Shown: positions 34,548 to 43,817 of the stretch, piece after piece
How positions within the stretch are numbered: the first letter of the stretch is position 1
Layout: every line of letters begins with the position of its first letter
Source: Propionivibrio dicarboxylicus
GTDB lineage: Bacteria; Pseudomonadota; Gammaproteobacteria; Burkholderiales; Rhodocyclaceae
Length of the DNA stretch: 64,000 nt
Direction of reading: 5' to 3'
Assembly (NCBI RefSeq): GCF_900099695.1
Contig: NZ_FNCY01000013.1
Span: 1 to 64,000 of the forward strand
Position numbers and translations under genes: made by a program
The notes under the pieces: model-generated
What the model was told of the DNA's origin: nothing
Seen by the model: the letters and a program-made list of their open reading frames with translations, nothing else
Databases searched by the model: none

Positions 34548-35318
34548 ATGTTCAATTCAGTGAGTTTCATCGGTGCCGGGCGAATCGCCCGCATCATGCT
34601 CGGCGGCTGGCAACGTGCCGACGCGCTGCCGTCAAGGATTCTTGTCGTCGACGCCAATCCGGACGCCGTCGCCGCACTGCAGGCGGACTATGCAGAGGTC
34701 ATCGCGGCGACGCTGGACGAGGCCGCTCAGGCCGATCTCGTTTTCGGCGCCTTGCATCCGCCGGCGCTGAACGAGGTGCTTCCGCTGATCGCCGGTGCGC
34801 TCAAGCCGACGGCCGTCTTCTGTTCGCTGGCGCCGAAGATCAAACTGGCGGCCTTGCAGGAGAAGCTTGCCGGTTTCAAGCGCCTGGCGCGAATGAACCC
34901 GAATGCGCCGAGCATTATTGGCGAAGGCTATAACCCGGTTTCCTTCGCACCGGAATTGCCGGGTCCCGCACGCGACGATCTGCTGGCCTTGTTGAAGCCG
35001 CTCGGACAAAGTCCGGAAGTCGATGAGCGGCTGCTCGAAACGTATGCCGTCATCAGCGCCATGGGGCCGACCTATTTCGGCTTCCAGTTTGCCGAAGTCG
35101 AACGGCAGGCGAAGAGCTTCGGCCTGGACGCATCGGCAGCACGCGCGGCCATGCACGCCATGCTGATCGGTACCGTGGACACGCTGTTCGCGAGCGACGT
35201 GCCGAGAGACAAGGCGCTCGACCTGGTTCCGGTCAGGCCGATGGCGGAATATGAACCCGACATCGTCGGCATGCTGCAACGCCAGATCGGCGGAATCCAC
35301 GCCAAACTGAGCAGTTAG
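34548..35318 (+). CDS. Pyrroline-5-carboxylate reductase-like NAD(P)-binding protein
   Basis: A 256-residue ProC-family protein: N-terminal Rossmann FIGAGRIARIMLGGW, then FCSLAPKI, RMNPNAPSIIGEG (normally RxMPNTP) and a helical dimerisation domain with SAMGPTYFGF. It is the right length but several ProC substrate residues differ (NPNAP for MPNTP), so housekeeping proline synthesis is doubtful. It is 19 bases after the permease gene with AAGGAG and 29 bases before the redox protein, so it belongs to the island. Function in arsenic metabolism is unknown. Confidence 0.75.
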   Translation: MFNSVSFIGAGRIARIMLGGWQRADALPSRILVVDANPDAVAALQADYAEVIAATLDEAAQADLVFGALHPPALNEVLPLIAGALKPTAVFCSLAPKIKLAALQEKLAGFKRLARMNPNAPSIIGEGYNPVSFAPELPGPARDDLLALLKPLGQSPEVDERLLETYAVISAMGPTYFGFQFAEVERQAKSFGLDASAARAAMHAMLIGTVDTLFASDVPRDKALDLVPVRPMAEYEPDIVGMLQRQIGGIHAKLSS

Positions 35319-35347
35319 AATTTCAATTTATTGAGGAGATTTTCAGG

Positions 35348-35578
35348 ATGAAAGACGTCAAGATTCTCGGCACCGGCTGTGCCAACTGTCGTAACACTTA
35401 CGCCCTCGTCGAGGCCGTCGCCAAGGAGAAAGGCGTTGCCGTCACCCTGGGCAAGGTCGAGGACTTCCCGTCGATCGCCGCTTACGGCGTCATGTCGACG
35501 CCGGGCGTCGTCATCGACGGCGTCGTCGTTCATGCCGGCGGCGTACCGAGCCGGGAAAAAGTGGAGGGCTGGTTCTAG
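35348..35578 (+). CDS. Thioredoxin-like small redox-active disulfide protein
   Basis: A 76-residue thioredoxin-fold protein with active site TGCANCRN (CxxC) near residue 11 and the cis-Pro strand MSTPGVVIDG. It matches the small redox-active disulfide protein family found beside PF03773 permeases. GAGGAG is 10 bases before the ATG. Its last four bases overlap the end of the convergent torD-like gene. It likely donates electrons within the arsenic island. Confidence 0.88.
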   Translation: MKDVKILGTGCANCRNTYALVEAVAKEKGVAVTLGKVEDFPSIAAYGVMSTPGVVIDGVVVHAGGVPSREKVEGWF

Positions 35579-36231
35579 GGCAATACGACGGACGACTGGC
35601 GCGCACGCAGGTCTTCGCCGGCCTTTCGCATGAACGCGGCGGTCATCGCCGCGAGATCGCGATAGAAGCTGCATTGGGCGTTTTGCCGTAACGCGTCGAC
35701 GAAGGCGCCGAGCCAGGCATCGGTATGCCGCGTCTGAAGCGACCATTGCAGCGCCTGCGCGTGCGCTTGCATTTTCGCGTCGCCGTTTTGCCGTGCCGCC
35801 GCTTCCTGGAAGAACAGCGTATAGAGGAACTCCAGCTCGACCGCGAGGTGGTCGGGCAAGTCACGGAAGTCCGGATCGACGACGAAACCGCCATCGTCAT
35901 ACAGTTCGATCAGCGCCTGGACCGAATCCATGGGATCGTCGCTGTTCTTGTCGCGCCAGGCCGATTCATAGGGCGGCGCGAGCGTGTGTCCCGGCCCCAG
36001 AAACAATTTCGCGTAGTCGACGAGCAGGCTGTCGATGCGCTCGCTCTCGAACGACCGCTTGAGCTGCATCGCCTGCGCCGCCAGGGCCGGATCGAGCGAC
36101 TCGGCGGCCATCCGCAAGGCATCGAAAAGCCTTTCCTCAACGAACTCAGGGCCAGGCTCGTAGTAACAGGCCGAGAGAAGACGGCACAGGTCTGCTTTCG
36201 CAACCACGGACTGGAAATCGCTATCTGACAT
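35575..36231 (-). CDS. TorD/DmsD-family molybdoenzyme maturation chaperone
   Basis: A 218-residue all-helical cytosolic chaperone. The N-terminus LCRLLSACYYEPGP and the LAPPYESAW, DLPDHLAVELEFLYTLF segments match the TorD family signature. Such proteins guard the Tat signal and help insert the bis-MGD cofactor of a partner; here that is ArrA, encoded upstream. A strong terminator lies between arrB and this gene, so expression may depend on read-through or a separate promoter. It is commonly called arrD in arr operons. Confidence 0.88.
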   Translation of the reverse strand: MSDSDFQSVVAKADLCRLLSACYYEPGPEFVEERLFDALRMAAESLDPALAAQAMQLKRSFESERIDSLLVDYAKLFLGPGHTLAPPYESAWRDKNSDDPMDSVQALIELYDDGGFVVDPDFRDLPDHLAVELEFLYTLFFQEAAARQNGDAKMQAHAQALQWSLQTRHTDAWLGAFVDALRQNAQCSFYRDLAAMTAAFMRKAGEDLRARQSSVVLP

Positions 36232-36241
36232 TCAGGCCCCC

Positions 36242-36267
36242 AAAAAAAGGGCGAGGAACCCTCGCCC
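36242..36267 (-). terminator. Rho-independent terminator between arrB and the torD-like gene
   Basis: On the minus strand an 8-base-pair stem (GGGCGAGG/CCTCGCCC) with a 3-base loop is followed by seven T residues. It lies 19 bases after the arrB stop and 11 bases before the torD-like start, an ideal intrinsic terminator in the middle of the operon. Confidence 0.85.
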
Positions 36268-36285
36268 AATGATGCATCGCCTGAC

Positions 36286-37062
36286 TTACAGGCGCGGACT
36301 GTACTTCCCGACATAATAGACGCTCGGCCTCGTTCCGGCCTCGGGCTTCAGGACAAAACTCTTCGTCGCCGACAAGCGCTTCGAGACGTTTGAATTGGGA
36401 TCGTCGAGATCACCGAAGATTCTCGCCTCCGCCGGACACGCCTCCACACAGGCCGGCTGCAGCCCGTTCAGGGTACGGTGGGCACAGAAGGTGCATTTTT
36501 CGACGATACGCTGCTTGCGCAGCGGCCCGACGTCTTTCGATTCGAACGCATTCATCGACGGCACCGGCACCCCGGCCTTCTGCGCCGTTTCGACGCCGGA
36601 AGCCGTCACACCGGCCAGCATGGGTGTCGCGTCCTCCCACTTCGGCTGCGTCTTGCCATACCGGTTGTTGTAGCTGATGACGCTATACGCCTCGCCGTTG
36701 AAGCTGGCCGCGCCCAATTCCTCGACACTGTAGGGACAGGCTTCCTGGCATTCCCGGCAGCCGATGCACAGGGACGGATCGTGCATCGTGATGCCTTCGG
36801 GCGTCTTGTACATGGCCTTATTGGGCTTGACCGGACACGCCTCGACGCAGGCCGCATCGGCGCAGTGATTGCACAGGACCGGCATCACCCAATGCGTCGT
36901 GTTCGGGAATTTTCCTTCCGTCCGCATGATGAAATCAGCCCAGTTGAAGCTCTGGCCGTTCTCCTCGTCACGATCCCGCGTATTGTTTTCCGCCTTGCAC
37001 GCCAGGGCGCAGGCACTGCAACCCACGCAACGCTGCAGGTCGATAACCATTCCGAATTTCAT
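36286..37062 (-). CDS. arrB: Arsenate respiratory reductase iron-sulfur subunit
   Basis: A 258-residue ferredoxin-like subunit with four cluster motifs: CVGCSACALAC, CNHCADAACVEAC, CIGCRECQEAC, and CTFC...CVEAC. The start MKFGMVIDLQRC is typical of ArrB/PsrB-type electron-transfer subunits. No signal peptide is present, so it should be carried through Tat with ArrA. It lies 23 bases after arrA. No membrane anchor (arrC) gene is present, so electrons probably come from a c-type quinol dehydrogenase encoded elsewhere. Confidence 0.9.
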   Translation of the reverse strand: MKFGMVIDLQRCVGCSACALACKAENNTRDRDEENGQSFNWADFIMRTEGKFPNTTHWVMPVLCNHCADAACVEACPVKPNKAMYKTPEGITMHDPSLCIGCRECQEACPYSVEELGAASFNGEAYSVISYNNRYGKTQPKWEDATPMLAGVTASGVETAQKAGVPVPSMNAFESKDVGPLRKQRIVEKCTFCAHRTLNGLQPACVEACPAEARIFGDLDDPNSNVSKRLSATKSFVLKPEAGTRPSVYYVGKYSPRL

Positions 37063-37085
37063 ATCGTTCTCCTTCAGCGCGCCGC

Positions 37086-39644
37086 TCAGGCAGCGACTTT
37101 TTCGACACGGACGCCGGTGAATCCGCCGTTGCGCGCGGTAGCGCCGCTCAGCCGGTCGTAGTCATCCACCAGGATTTCGTTGTTGTTTCCGCCGCGAGGC
37201 GCCTTGCCGTAGTCCTTGGCGGCGACGCGACCATACGCCCAGTGCCCCTGTCCATAACACTTGGTGACGGTGCCCGGACGCACGCCCTCCCAGAGCTTGA
37301 GCCGGGTGACGATGCTGCCCGCCGGCGACGTGATCTTGACCCTGTCGCCCGACTTGAGCCCCAGTTTCGCGCCATCCGACGGATGCATCTTCAGCACGTC
37401 GTCCCACGACACATCGCCCGGATCGACCTTCTTGAATTCCTGATACCAGGCAGTGTTGGCCGAGCGCCCCTCGCGGTTGAGCCGCGACTTGTAGTCGATG
37501 AAGTCGAACGGATACTCCGACACGCTGCCATTGCGCTTCGGCGGTTCGTAGTGCGGCACGAAAGCGAGATCGCCGCGCGCCACATAGCCCGAGACGGTGA
37601 GAATGTCATCGACCGTCGTTTCATATTTCTTGGCATGCGCAAGCAAACCCTTCTTGGCCGTCTCGCTGTAGAACTCGAATTTCTTCGTGGCCGTGGCGAA
37701 CTTGCCGCCCCAGCCTTTTTTCAGGCTGTACTTCGGTCCGCTGAACATGCCCTTGGCACGGAAATCATCCCAGCTCTTGATCGGGGCATCGCCCTTCAAC
37801 GGCTCTTTTGGCTTCCAGATTGCCGAACTGCTGATCTTCGTCGTGATGATCGCGAACTCCAGCGCGCTGGTCGCCGTCTTCCCGGTTTCGGGATCCTTGA
37901 ACTCTTTCGAGTAGTAGTCGAAGAGATTCGAAAAGCCCTTCTGCTTGAGCTTCTCGGCGAGCAGCCACATGACTTCGGATTCTTCCTGCTTGACGTCCCA
38001 CAGCCGCTTCACCGCGCCTTGCTGGATCGAGACATAGCCATGGCCATTGCCCATATTGGAGACCACCGACCATCCTTCGGCGGCGTTGAAGGTCGCCGGC
38101 AACACGATATCGGCGAACTGCGTCATTTCCGAGGCATTGGTGACCATGTGGACGAAGAACGGCACCTTGGCCATCACGGCATCCCAGCGCAATGCGCCGG
38201 TCGCCGAGAAATTGAAGTTCGACCACGACGACAGGAAGACCTTGACCGCGCCGGGATCTTTCAAGAGGCCGTTGGCGACATTGTTGGTCACCACGCCGCT
38301 GCCCGGTTGCGCATTCATCATCGCCGGCATGTCTTTGGCGCCCCGGCCGTCGAGTTTCTTGCCCTTGCTGGCGGTTTTCGCCAGATCATCGACGTAGGCG
38401 TCGGCCTTGGGGAAAGCGGTGACCGGCGCACTGCTCGACTGCCAGACGCCGCCTTCGACATCGATCGACCCGAGAATGCCGTTGAGCGCATGAACGGCCA
38501 TTGCCGAATAGGTTCCGCGCGGCGTCATGGCGGCGCCCGGCCCCATCCAGACGGCCGTTTTCGGCGCGGCCTTGCCCATCATTTTCGCCACGCGAACGAT
38601 TTGTTCGGCGGGAATCAACGTTTCCTTTTCCGCCCAGGCCGGCGTGCGATCCTTGAGTTCCAGGTTCCACCACTTGATCAGGCCGAAGGTCTCCTTTTCC
38701 ACGAACTCGTCTTCGCCGACCGTCTGCCCGGCCTTGAAACCGCCCCAGAAGCTCTTGAAGTCGCCGACGAATTCCTTGTTCCACAGTCCCTCGGTCAGCA
38801 GGACGTGGGCGATGGCGCAGGCCAGCGCGCCGTCCGCCCCGGGCTTGATCGGCAACCATTCGTGCGCCTTCGCCGCGACGTTGGACAGGCGCGGATCGAC
38901 CGCAATGACGCTGCCGCGCGCCAGAATCTCATGGAAGTAGTGGATGGTGTTCGGCACCATCCGGTTGGAGGCCAGCGGATCGGTCCCCCAGAGCACCAGG
39001 CACTGGGTCTTCGGCAGATCGTAATCGCGATAGCCGAAGAACCCCTGGGTCAGCCCCGGCCCCATCTTTTCGGCCTCGGCGCACAGCGCGCTGTGCGAGA
39101 AATAGTTGCCCGTGCCGAACACCTTGGGCAGCGTGCCGTAGAGCAATTCCGTGGACGTCGACGAATAGCGGCCGCGCATGTACAGGAGCTTGTGCGTTTC
39201 GTTGGCCCGCCGCAATTCCATCATCTTCTCGGCAACGGTGTCGAGCGCTTCGTCCCAGCTGATCGGAACGAACTTGGGATCGACGCCGCGCCCCTTCTGC
39301 GGATTGGTCCGCTTCATCGGCACCTTGATGCGGTCGGGATCGTAAACCTGCTGGGTGATCAGGTGGCCGCGCGGACAGCAGTACCCGTGATTGGTCTTGG
39401 AAAGCGGATTGCCGCGAACGCGCACGCCGCGACCGTCCTGCACGTAAATCTGGATGGCGCACCACTGCGTACAGCCCTGGCAGGTGCTGGCGATCCACTC
39501 GCCTTTGGCCGGGCTGCCGCCGTTCGACTTGCGCGGGATCAAAGCGGCTGAAGCCGGCTTGACCGGCCCGGTGGAGCATCCGGCGGCCAGCAGCCAGGTC
39601 GTCGCCGCCGAAAGCTGTATGAATGAACGTCGCGTGAGTTTCAT
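37086..39644 (-). CDS. arrA: Arsenate respiratory reductase molybdopterin subunit
   Basis: An 852-residue periplasmic DMSO-reductase-family protein. A Tat signal TRRSFIQLSA begins at residue 4; the 4Fe-4S ligands are C55, C58, C62 and C89/C90; RGRY is at 157-160; SHSALCAEAEK places H184, S185, the Mo-ligand Cys C188 and K193. As I recall from ArrA structural work, RGRY and the H-S-x2-C-x4-K pattern mark arsenate reductases, whereas ArxA has a GRGWG-type motif. The start at 39644 has GGGGAG upstream. The context (ars genes, As-type two-component system) supports arsenate respiration. A related oxyanion reductase cannot be excluded. Confidence 0.88.
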   Translation of the reverse strand: MKLTRRSFIQLSAATTWLLAAGCSTGPVKPASAALIPRKSNGGSPAKGEWIASTCQGCTQWCAIQIYVQDGRGVRVRGNPLSKTNHGYCCPRGHLITQQVYDPDRIKVPMKRTNPQKGRGVDPKFVPISWDEALDTVAEKMMELRRANETHKLLYMRGRYSSTSTELLYGTLPKVFGTGNYFSHSALCAEAEKMGPGLTQGFFGYRDYDLPKTQCLVLWGTDPLASNRMVPNTIHYFHEILARGSVIAVDPRLSNVAAKAHEWLPIKPGADGALACAIAHVLLTEGLWNKEFVGDFKSFWGGFKAGQTVGEDEFVEKETFGLIKWWNLELKDRTPAWAEKETLIPAEQIVRVAKMMGKAAPKTAVWMGPGAAMTPRGTYSAMAVHALNGILGSIDVEGGVWQSSSAPVTAFPKADAYVDDLAKTASKGKKLDGRGAKDMPAMMNAQPGSGVVTNNVANGLLKDPGAVKVFLSSWSNFNFSATGALRWDAVMAKVPFFVHMVTNASEMTQFADIVLPATFNAAEGWSVVSNMGNGHGYVSIQQGAVKRLWDVKQEESEVMWLLAEKLKQKGFSNLFDYYSKEFKDPETGKTATSALEFAIITTKISSSAIWKPKEPLKGDAPIKSWDDFRAKGMFSGPKYSLKKGWGGKFATATKKFEFYSETAKKGLLAHAKKYETTVDDILTVSGYVARGDLAFVPHYEPPKRNGSVSEYPFDFIDYKSRLNREGRSANTAWYQEFKKVDPGDVSWDDVLKMHPSDGAKLGLKSGDRVKITSPAGSIVTRLKLWEGVRPGTVTKCYGQGHWAYGRVAAKDYGKAPRGGNNNEILVDDYDRLSGATARNGGFTGVRVEKVAA

Positions 39645-39688
39645 CTGATCGCTCCCCTTGCTATACATGGTCTTGATGACAAACTCCC

Positions 39689-39704
39689 TGCAAGGAACGG
39701 ACCA
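39689..39704 (-). promoter_or_regulatory. Sigma-54 (-24/-12) promoter of arrA
   Basis: On the minus strand TGGTCCG-TTCC-TTGCA has GG and GC separated by exactly 10 bases, as RpoN requires, and matches the strongest conserved bases (TGG, TTGCA). It lies 45 bases before the arrA ATG. The divergent operon encodes a GAFTGA-type activator and two dyads lie about 165-215 bases upstream, completing a bacterial enhancer arrangement. Confidence 0.75.
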
Positions 39705-39854
39705 CCGACACCGGCGCAACACTCACCCAGCGAAAGAGCCCACCCGGGTTTCCCTAAGCACCTGTTTTTGCGCGATGAATAATTTTTCGCCAAGAATCGC
39801 CACGGCGATCATCACAAAGATCACCCGCTGATCTTCTGTTCGTCGCCGATATTG

Positions 39855-39870
39855 GTTACTATTTGGTAAC
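39855..39870. promoter_or_regulatory. Enhancer dyad 1 of the arr promoter
   Basis: GTTAC-TATTTG-GTAAC, a perfect 5-base inverted repeat with 6-base spacer. Its centre is 34 bases from that of dyad 2, about three helical turns, as expected for cooperative binding of a dimeric NtrC-type activator. Dyads with a 6-base spacer are, as I recall, also described for AioR. Confidence 0.72.
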
Positions 39871-39888
39871 AACAAAACCCTGCATGCC

Positions 39889-39904
39889 GTTACGATCCGG
39901 TAAC
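39889..39904. promoter_or_regulatory. Enhancer dyad 2 of the arr promoter
   Basis: GTTAC-GATCCG-GTAAC, same half-sites and spacing as dyad 1. It lies 32 bases before the start of the binding-protein gene, so binding may also repress or autoregulate that operon. Confidence 0.72.
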
Positions 39905-39936
39905 AGCGCCACAATAAAATTGCCAAGGAGGTCTGA

Positions 39937-40794
39937 ATGGGGCTTGAGCGTTTGTTGCGATTGTGCCTCGCCGTCTGGGTGCTGACGGCCTCGACCATTG
40001 GCATGGGCGCTGAATGGACGCGCCCCATTCGCGTTGGAATGACACCGGCATTCCTGCACGACCAGCACGCGATGCTCGCCGAATGGAAACTCTACCTGCA
40101 GAACGAACTCAAGCGCCCTGTCGTCTTCGTCCAGCGCGACAGCTATCAGGAAACCATGGACCTGATCCACAAGGGGAAACTCGATTTCGCCTGGCTCTGC
40201 GACTACCCCTACATCGCCCTGGGCCGACTGGTGAAGATCCTCGCGGTCGCATCCTACCGGCAACAGCCGATCTATCACTCCTACCTGATCGTTCCGAGTT
40301 CAGATACCCACACCCGTTCGATCCTCGACCTGAAAGGCAAGGTCTTTGCCTACGCCGCCCCCCAGTCGAACACCGGCTATGTCGTCCCGCGCTACCAGTT
40401 GAGAAAGGCCGGCGTCGATGCGAACACATTTTTCCGGAAGACTTTTTTCACCTGGTCGCACAGCAAGGCGATCCGGGCGGTGGCGAGCGGTCTGGCACAG
40501 GGCGCCGCCATCGACAGCTACGTCTGGGACAGCCTGCAGAAAGTCGATCCCAAGCTGGTGGCCAAGACCAGGATCGTCTGGACATCCGAGCCCTTCGGTT
40601 TCCCGCCGATCGTGGCTGACCACGCCGTTTCCAAGGCGGATTTCCAGGCATTTCAAAACGCGCTGTTCCGCATGAAGGACGATCCCGCCGGCCGCGCCCT
40701 GCTTGACAAACTCAACCTCGACGGTTTCGTCGAGGGCACGCCCAGCCTCTACAAAGGGGTGACCGACATGATGCGCGAACTCGGCGATCTCTGA
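39937..40794 (+). CDS. PhnD-like periplasmic oxyanion-binding protein of the arr signalling operon
   Basis: A 285-residue protein with an N-terminal signal peptide (about 1-25) and the phosphate/phosphonate-binding fold: FAWLCDYPYIAL has a single mature cysteine (C88) and later YVWDSL and EPFGFPPIVADHA. It is the start of a three-gene operon with a sensor kinase and a sigma-54 regulator, the same order as aioX-aioS-aioR or arxX-S-R. AioX senses As(III) through a cysteine; here C88 is the candidate, but C88 lies in a motif common to the whole family, so direct As sensing is inference. AAGGAGG precedes the ATG. Confidence 0.85.
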   Translation: MGLERLLRLCLAVWVLTASTIGMGAEWTRPIRVGMTPAFLHDQHAMLAEWKLYLQNELKRPVVFVQRDSYQETMDLIHKGKLDFAWLCDYPYIALGRLVKILAVASYRQQPIYHSYLIVPSSDTHTRSILDLKGKVFAYAAPQSNTGYVVPRYQLRKAGVDANTFFRKTFFTWSHSKAIRAVASGLAQGAAIDSYVWDSLQKVDPKLVAKTRIVWTSEPFGFPPIVADHAVSKADFQAFQNALFRMKDDPAGRALLDKLNLDGFVEGTPSLYKGVTDMMRELGDL

Positions 40795-42216
40795 TGCTGT
40801 TCAACCTCAGCCTGCGCATCAAGCTGCCGCTACTCGGCGCTGCCCTGATCCTGGTCACGGCGCTGGCGCTGTCGACTTCGTTTCTCTATCAAACCTGGGA
40901 GGCGGTGCGCCGCGACACCTTCAAGAACCTCAACGACCTCGGCCAGACAATGTCGAGGGCATTATTCCCGGCCTTGCTGCACGACGATATCTGGCGGGCC
41001 TACGAGACGGTGTCGCTGCCCTTCAAGGACAGCGAATCGGCGCAGGCGGAAAGCCTCATCGTGCTCGATGCGAAGCGGCGGGTCTTTGCCTCCTCGCACC
41101 CGGAAAAGCATCCCGTACTCAGCGAACTCGCCTCGCTCGGCGCCGATTTCGCGACGCTCGACCGCGACATCGCCGCCCATCCCGAGGACCAGATATTGAC
41201 GGTGGAGCGGGACAGCGCGACGCATCTCTTCATTGTCATACCGATCGAGAGCGATACCATCCGGCTCGGCTCGCTGATCGTCTCCTACGACAACGCCTGG
41301 ATCCGGCAGCGCTTCATCGAGTTCATCGAACGCGCCGCCTGGATCACGCTGCTGATCCTCGCCGTGCTGCTGCCGATCAACTGGTATTGGGGCCGGCGCA
41401 TGGTCGCCCCGCTGCAGGAAGTCACCGACCGGCTCAGCCAGATCAGCGGCGGCGAGCCGCCGCCGCTCGATCCCAAGCTCTACCCGTACAACGACGAGGT
41501 CGGTGCGCTCTACCTGGCCTACGGGCAACTCGTCGAAGAGATGAAGGAAAAAATCGTGCTGAAGCGTGAAGTCGTCAAGCACGAGCGCATGGCCGCGGTC
41601 GGCCGGCTGACGGCCAGCATCGCCCACGAGATCAACAACCCGCTCGGCGGCCTGCTCAACGCGGTAAGCACGCTGAAACGCTATGGCTCGGCCGATCCGC
41701 TCAACCAGAAAACGATCAGCCTGCTCGAACGCGGCCTCACGCAGATCAAGGAGACCGTCGCCGCCCTGCTCGTCGAAGCCAAGATCACCAGCCGGCAACT
41801 GACGCCGCACGACCTCGAAGACGTCCGCGTTCTCGTCTCTCCCGGCGCGCATGCGCAAAACACCCGACTGCTCTGGAAAACGGCGCTCTCGGCGGCAGTG
41901 CCGCTGCCCTCGACGCCGATCCGCCAGTTGCTCATCAATCTGACGCTCAACGCCATCCAGGCGGCCGGCAACGACGGCCAGGTCGAGGTCAACCTCCATG
42001 CCGGCGAAACCGAATTGCAGATCGTCGTCGAAAACGATGGCGAGGGCCTCTCGCCGGCAGTGCGCGAGCGGCTGTTCGAGCCTTTCGCCCAGGTCTCCGA
42101 ACATGGCAACGGCCTCGGCCTGTGGGTCTGTTACCAAATCGTAACGCAGCTCGACGGCAGCATCCGGGCCGAATCGGCAGGTCCGCTCACCCGATTCGTC
42201 GTCACCCTACCGCTAA

Positions 42217-42236
<20 letters not shown>
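40794..42236 (+). CDS. Membrane sensor histidine kinase, AioS/NtrB-like
   Basis: A 480-residue kinase with TM helices at about 10-32 and 180-200 enclosing a periplasmic sensor region, a HAMP-like linker, the phospho-acceptor His in SIAHEINNPLGG (near 279), and an ATPase domain with NLTLNAIQAAG and GNGLGLWVC. Its start overlaps the previous stop by one base, and its end overlaps the response regulator by 20 bases. It presumably reads the periplasmic binding protein and phosphorylates the regulator. A GTTAC-N6-GTAAC dyad lies within its 3' end. Confidence 0.92.
42130..42145. promoter_or_regulatory. Third GTTAC-N6-GTAAC dyad, inside the kinase gene
   Basis: GTTAC-CAAATC-GTAAC lies about 85 bases upstream of the response regulator start. 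Ten fixed bases are expected by chance about 0.06 times in a window of this size, so a third copy in the same operon suggests autoregulation of the regulator gene or a remote enhancer. Confidence 0.5.
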
Positions 42237-43569
<1,333 letters not shown>

Positions 43570-43618
43570 GGATCAACGCGGCGCCCTTTCGGATGCCGCG
43601 GTTACAATGCCAAAAGCA

Positions 43619-43807
43619 TCAGCGTCCCGGTTCGATCGGGACGCCCGCCTCGCAGGGCTCGCGGTAGCGGCAGCGGGCACATTGACCGGTGCAGCCGGTC
43701 CATTCATCCGATGCCGGCGCGGACGCCGGCGTCTCGCGCTCGATGGCGCCAGGCAGCGACTCAGCGACACCGCCGCTCATGCGTTCATCATCCGATGCGG
43801 GCATCAT
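43619..43807 (-). CDS. Small cysteine-rich protein downstream of the MOT1-like gene
   Basis: A 62-residue protein starting MMPASDDERM, with a Ser/Ala-rich spacer and a terminal cysteine cluster C-x3-C-x2-C-x5-C (GCTGQCARCRYREPC). GAGG lies 8 bases before the ATG and overlaps the transporter's stop, 10 bases upstream, indicating translational coupling. Third codon positions are G/C-rich. The cluster could bind zinc, iron-sulfur or a metal oxyanion. I know no family for it. Confidence 0.5.
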   Translation of the reverse strand: MMPASDDERMSGGVAESLPGAIERETPASAPASDEWTGCTGQCARCRYREPCEAGVPIEPGR

Positions 43808-43817
43808 CGCCACGACC

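Noticed and set aside
37242-39551. Long open frame (769 codons) on the strand opposite arrA
   Set aside because: Such antisense frames are expected opposite high-GC coding sequence; no ribosome site, no domain, and Arg/His-rich low-complexity composition. arrA has full family conservation.
37086-39644. Possibility that the molybdoenzyme is ArxA (arsenite oxidase)
   Set aside because: RGRY is present and the GRGWG-type ArxA motif as I recall it is absent; arsenate reductase is the better call, though thiosulfate or selenate-type relatives remain possible.
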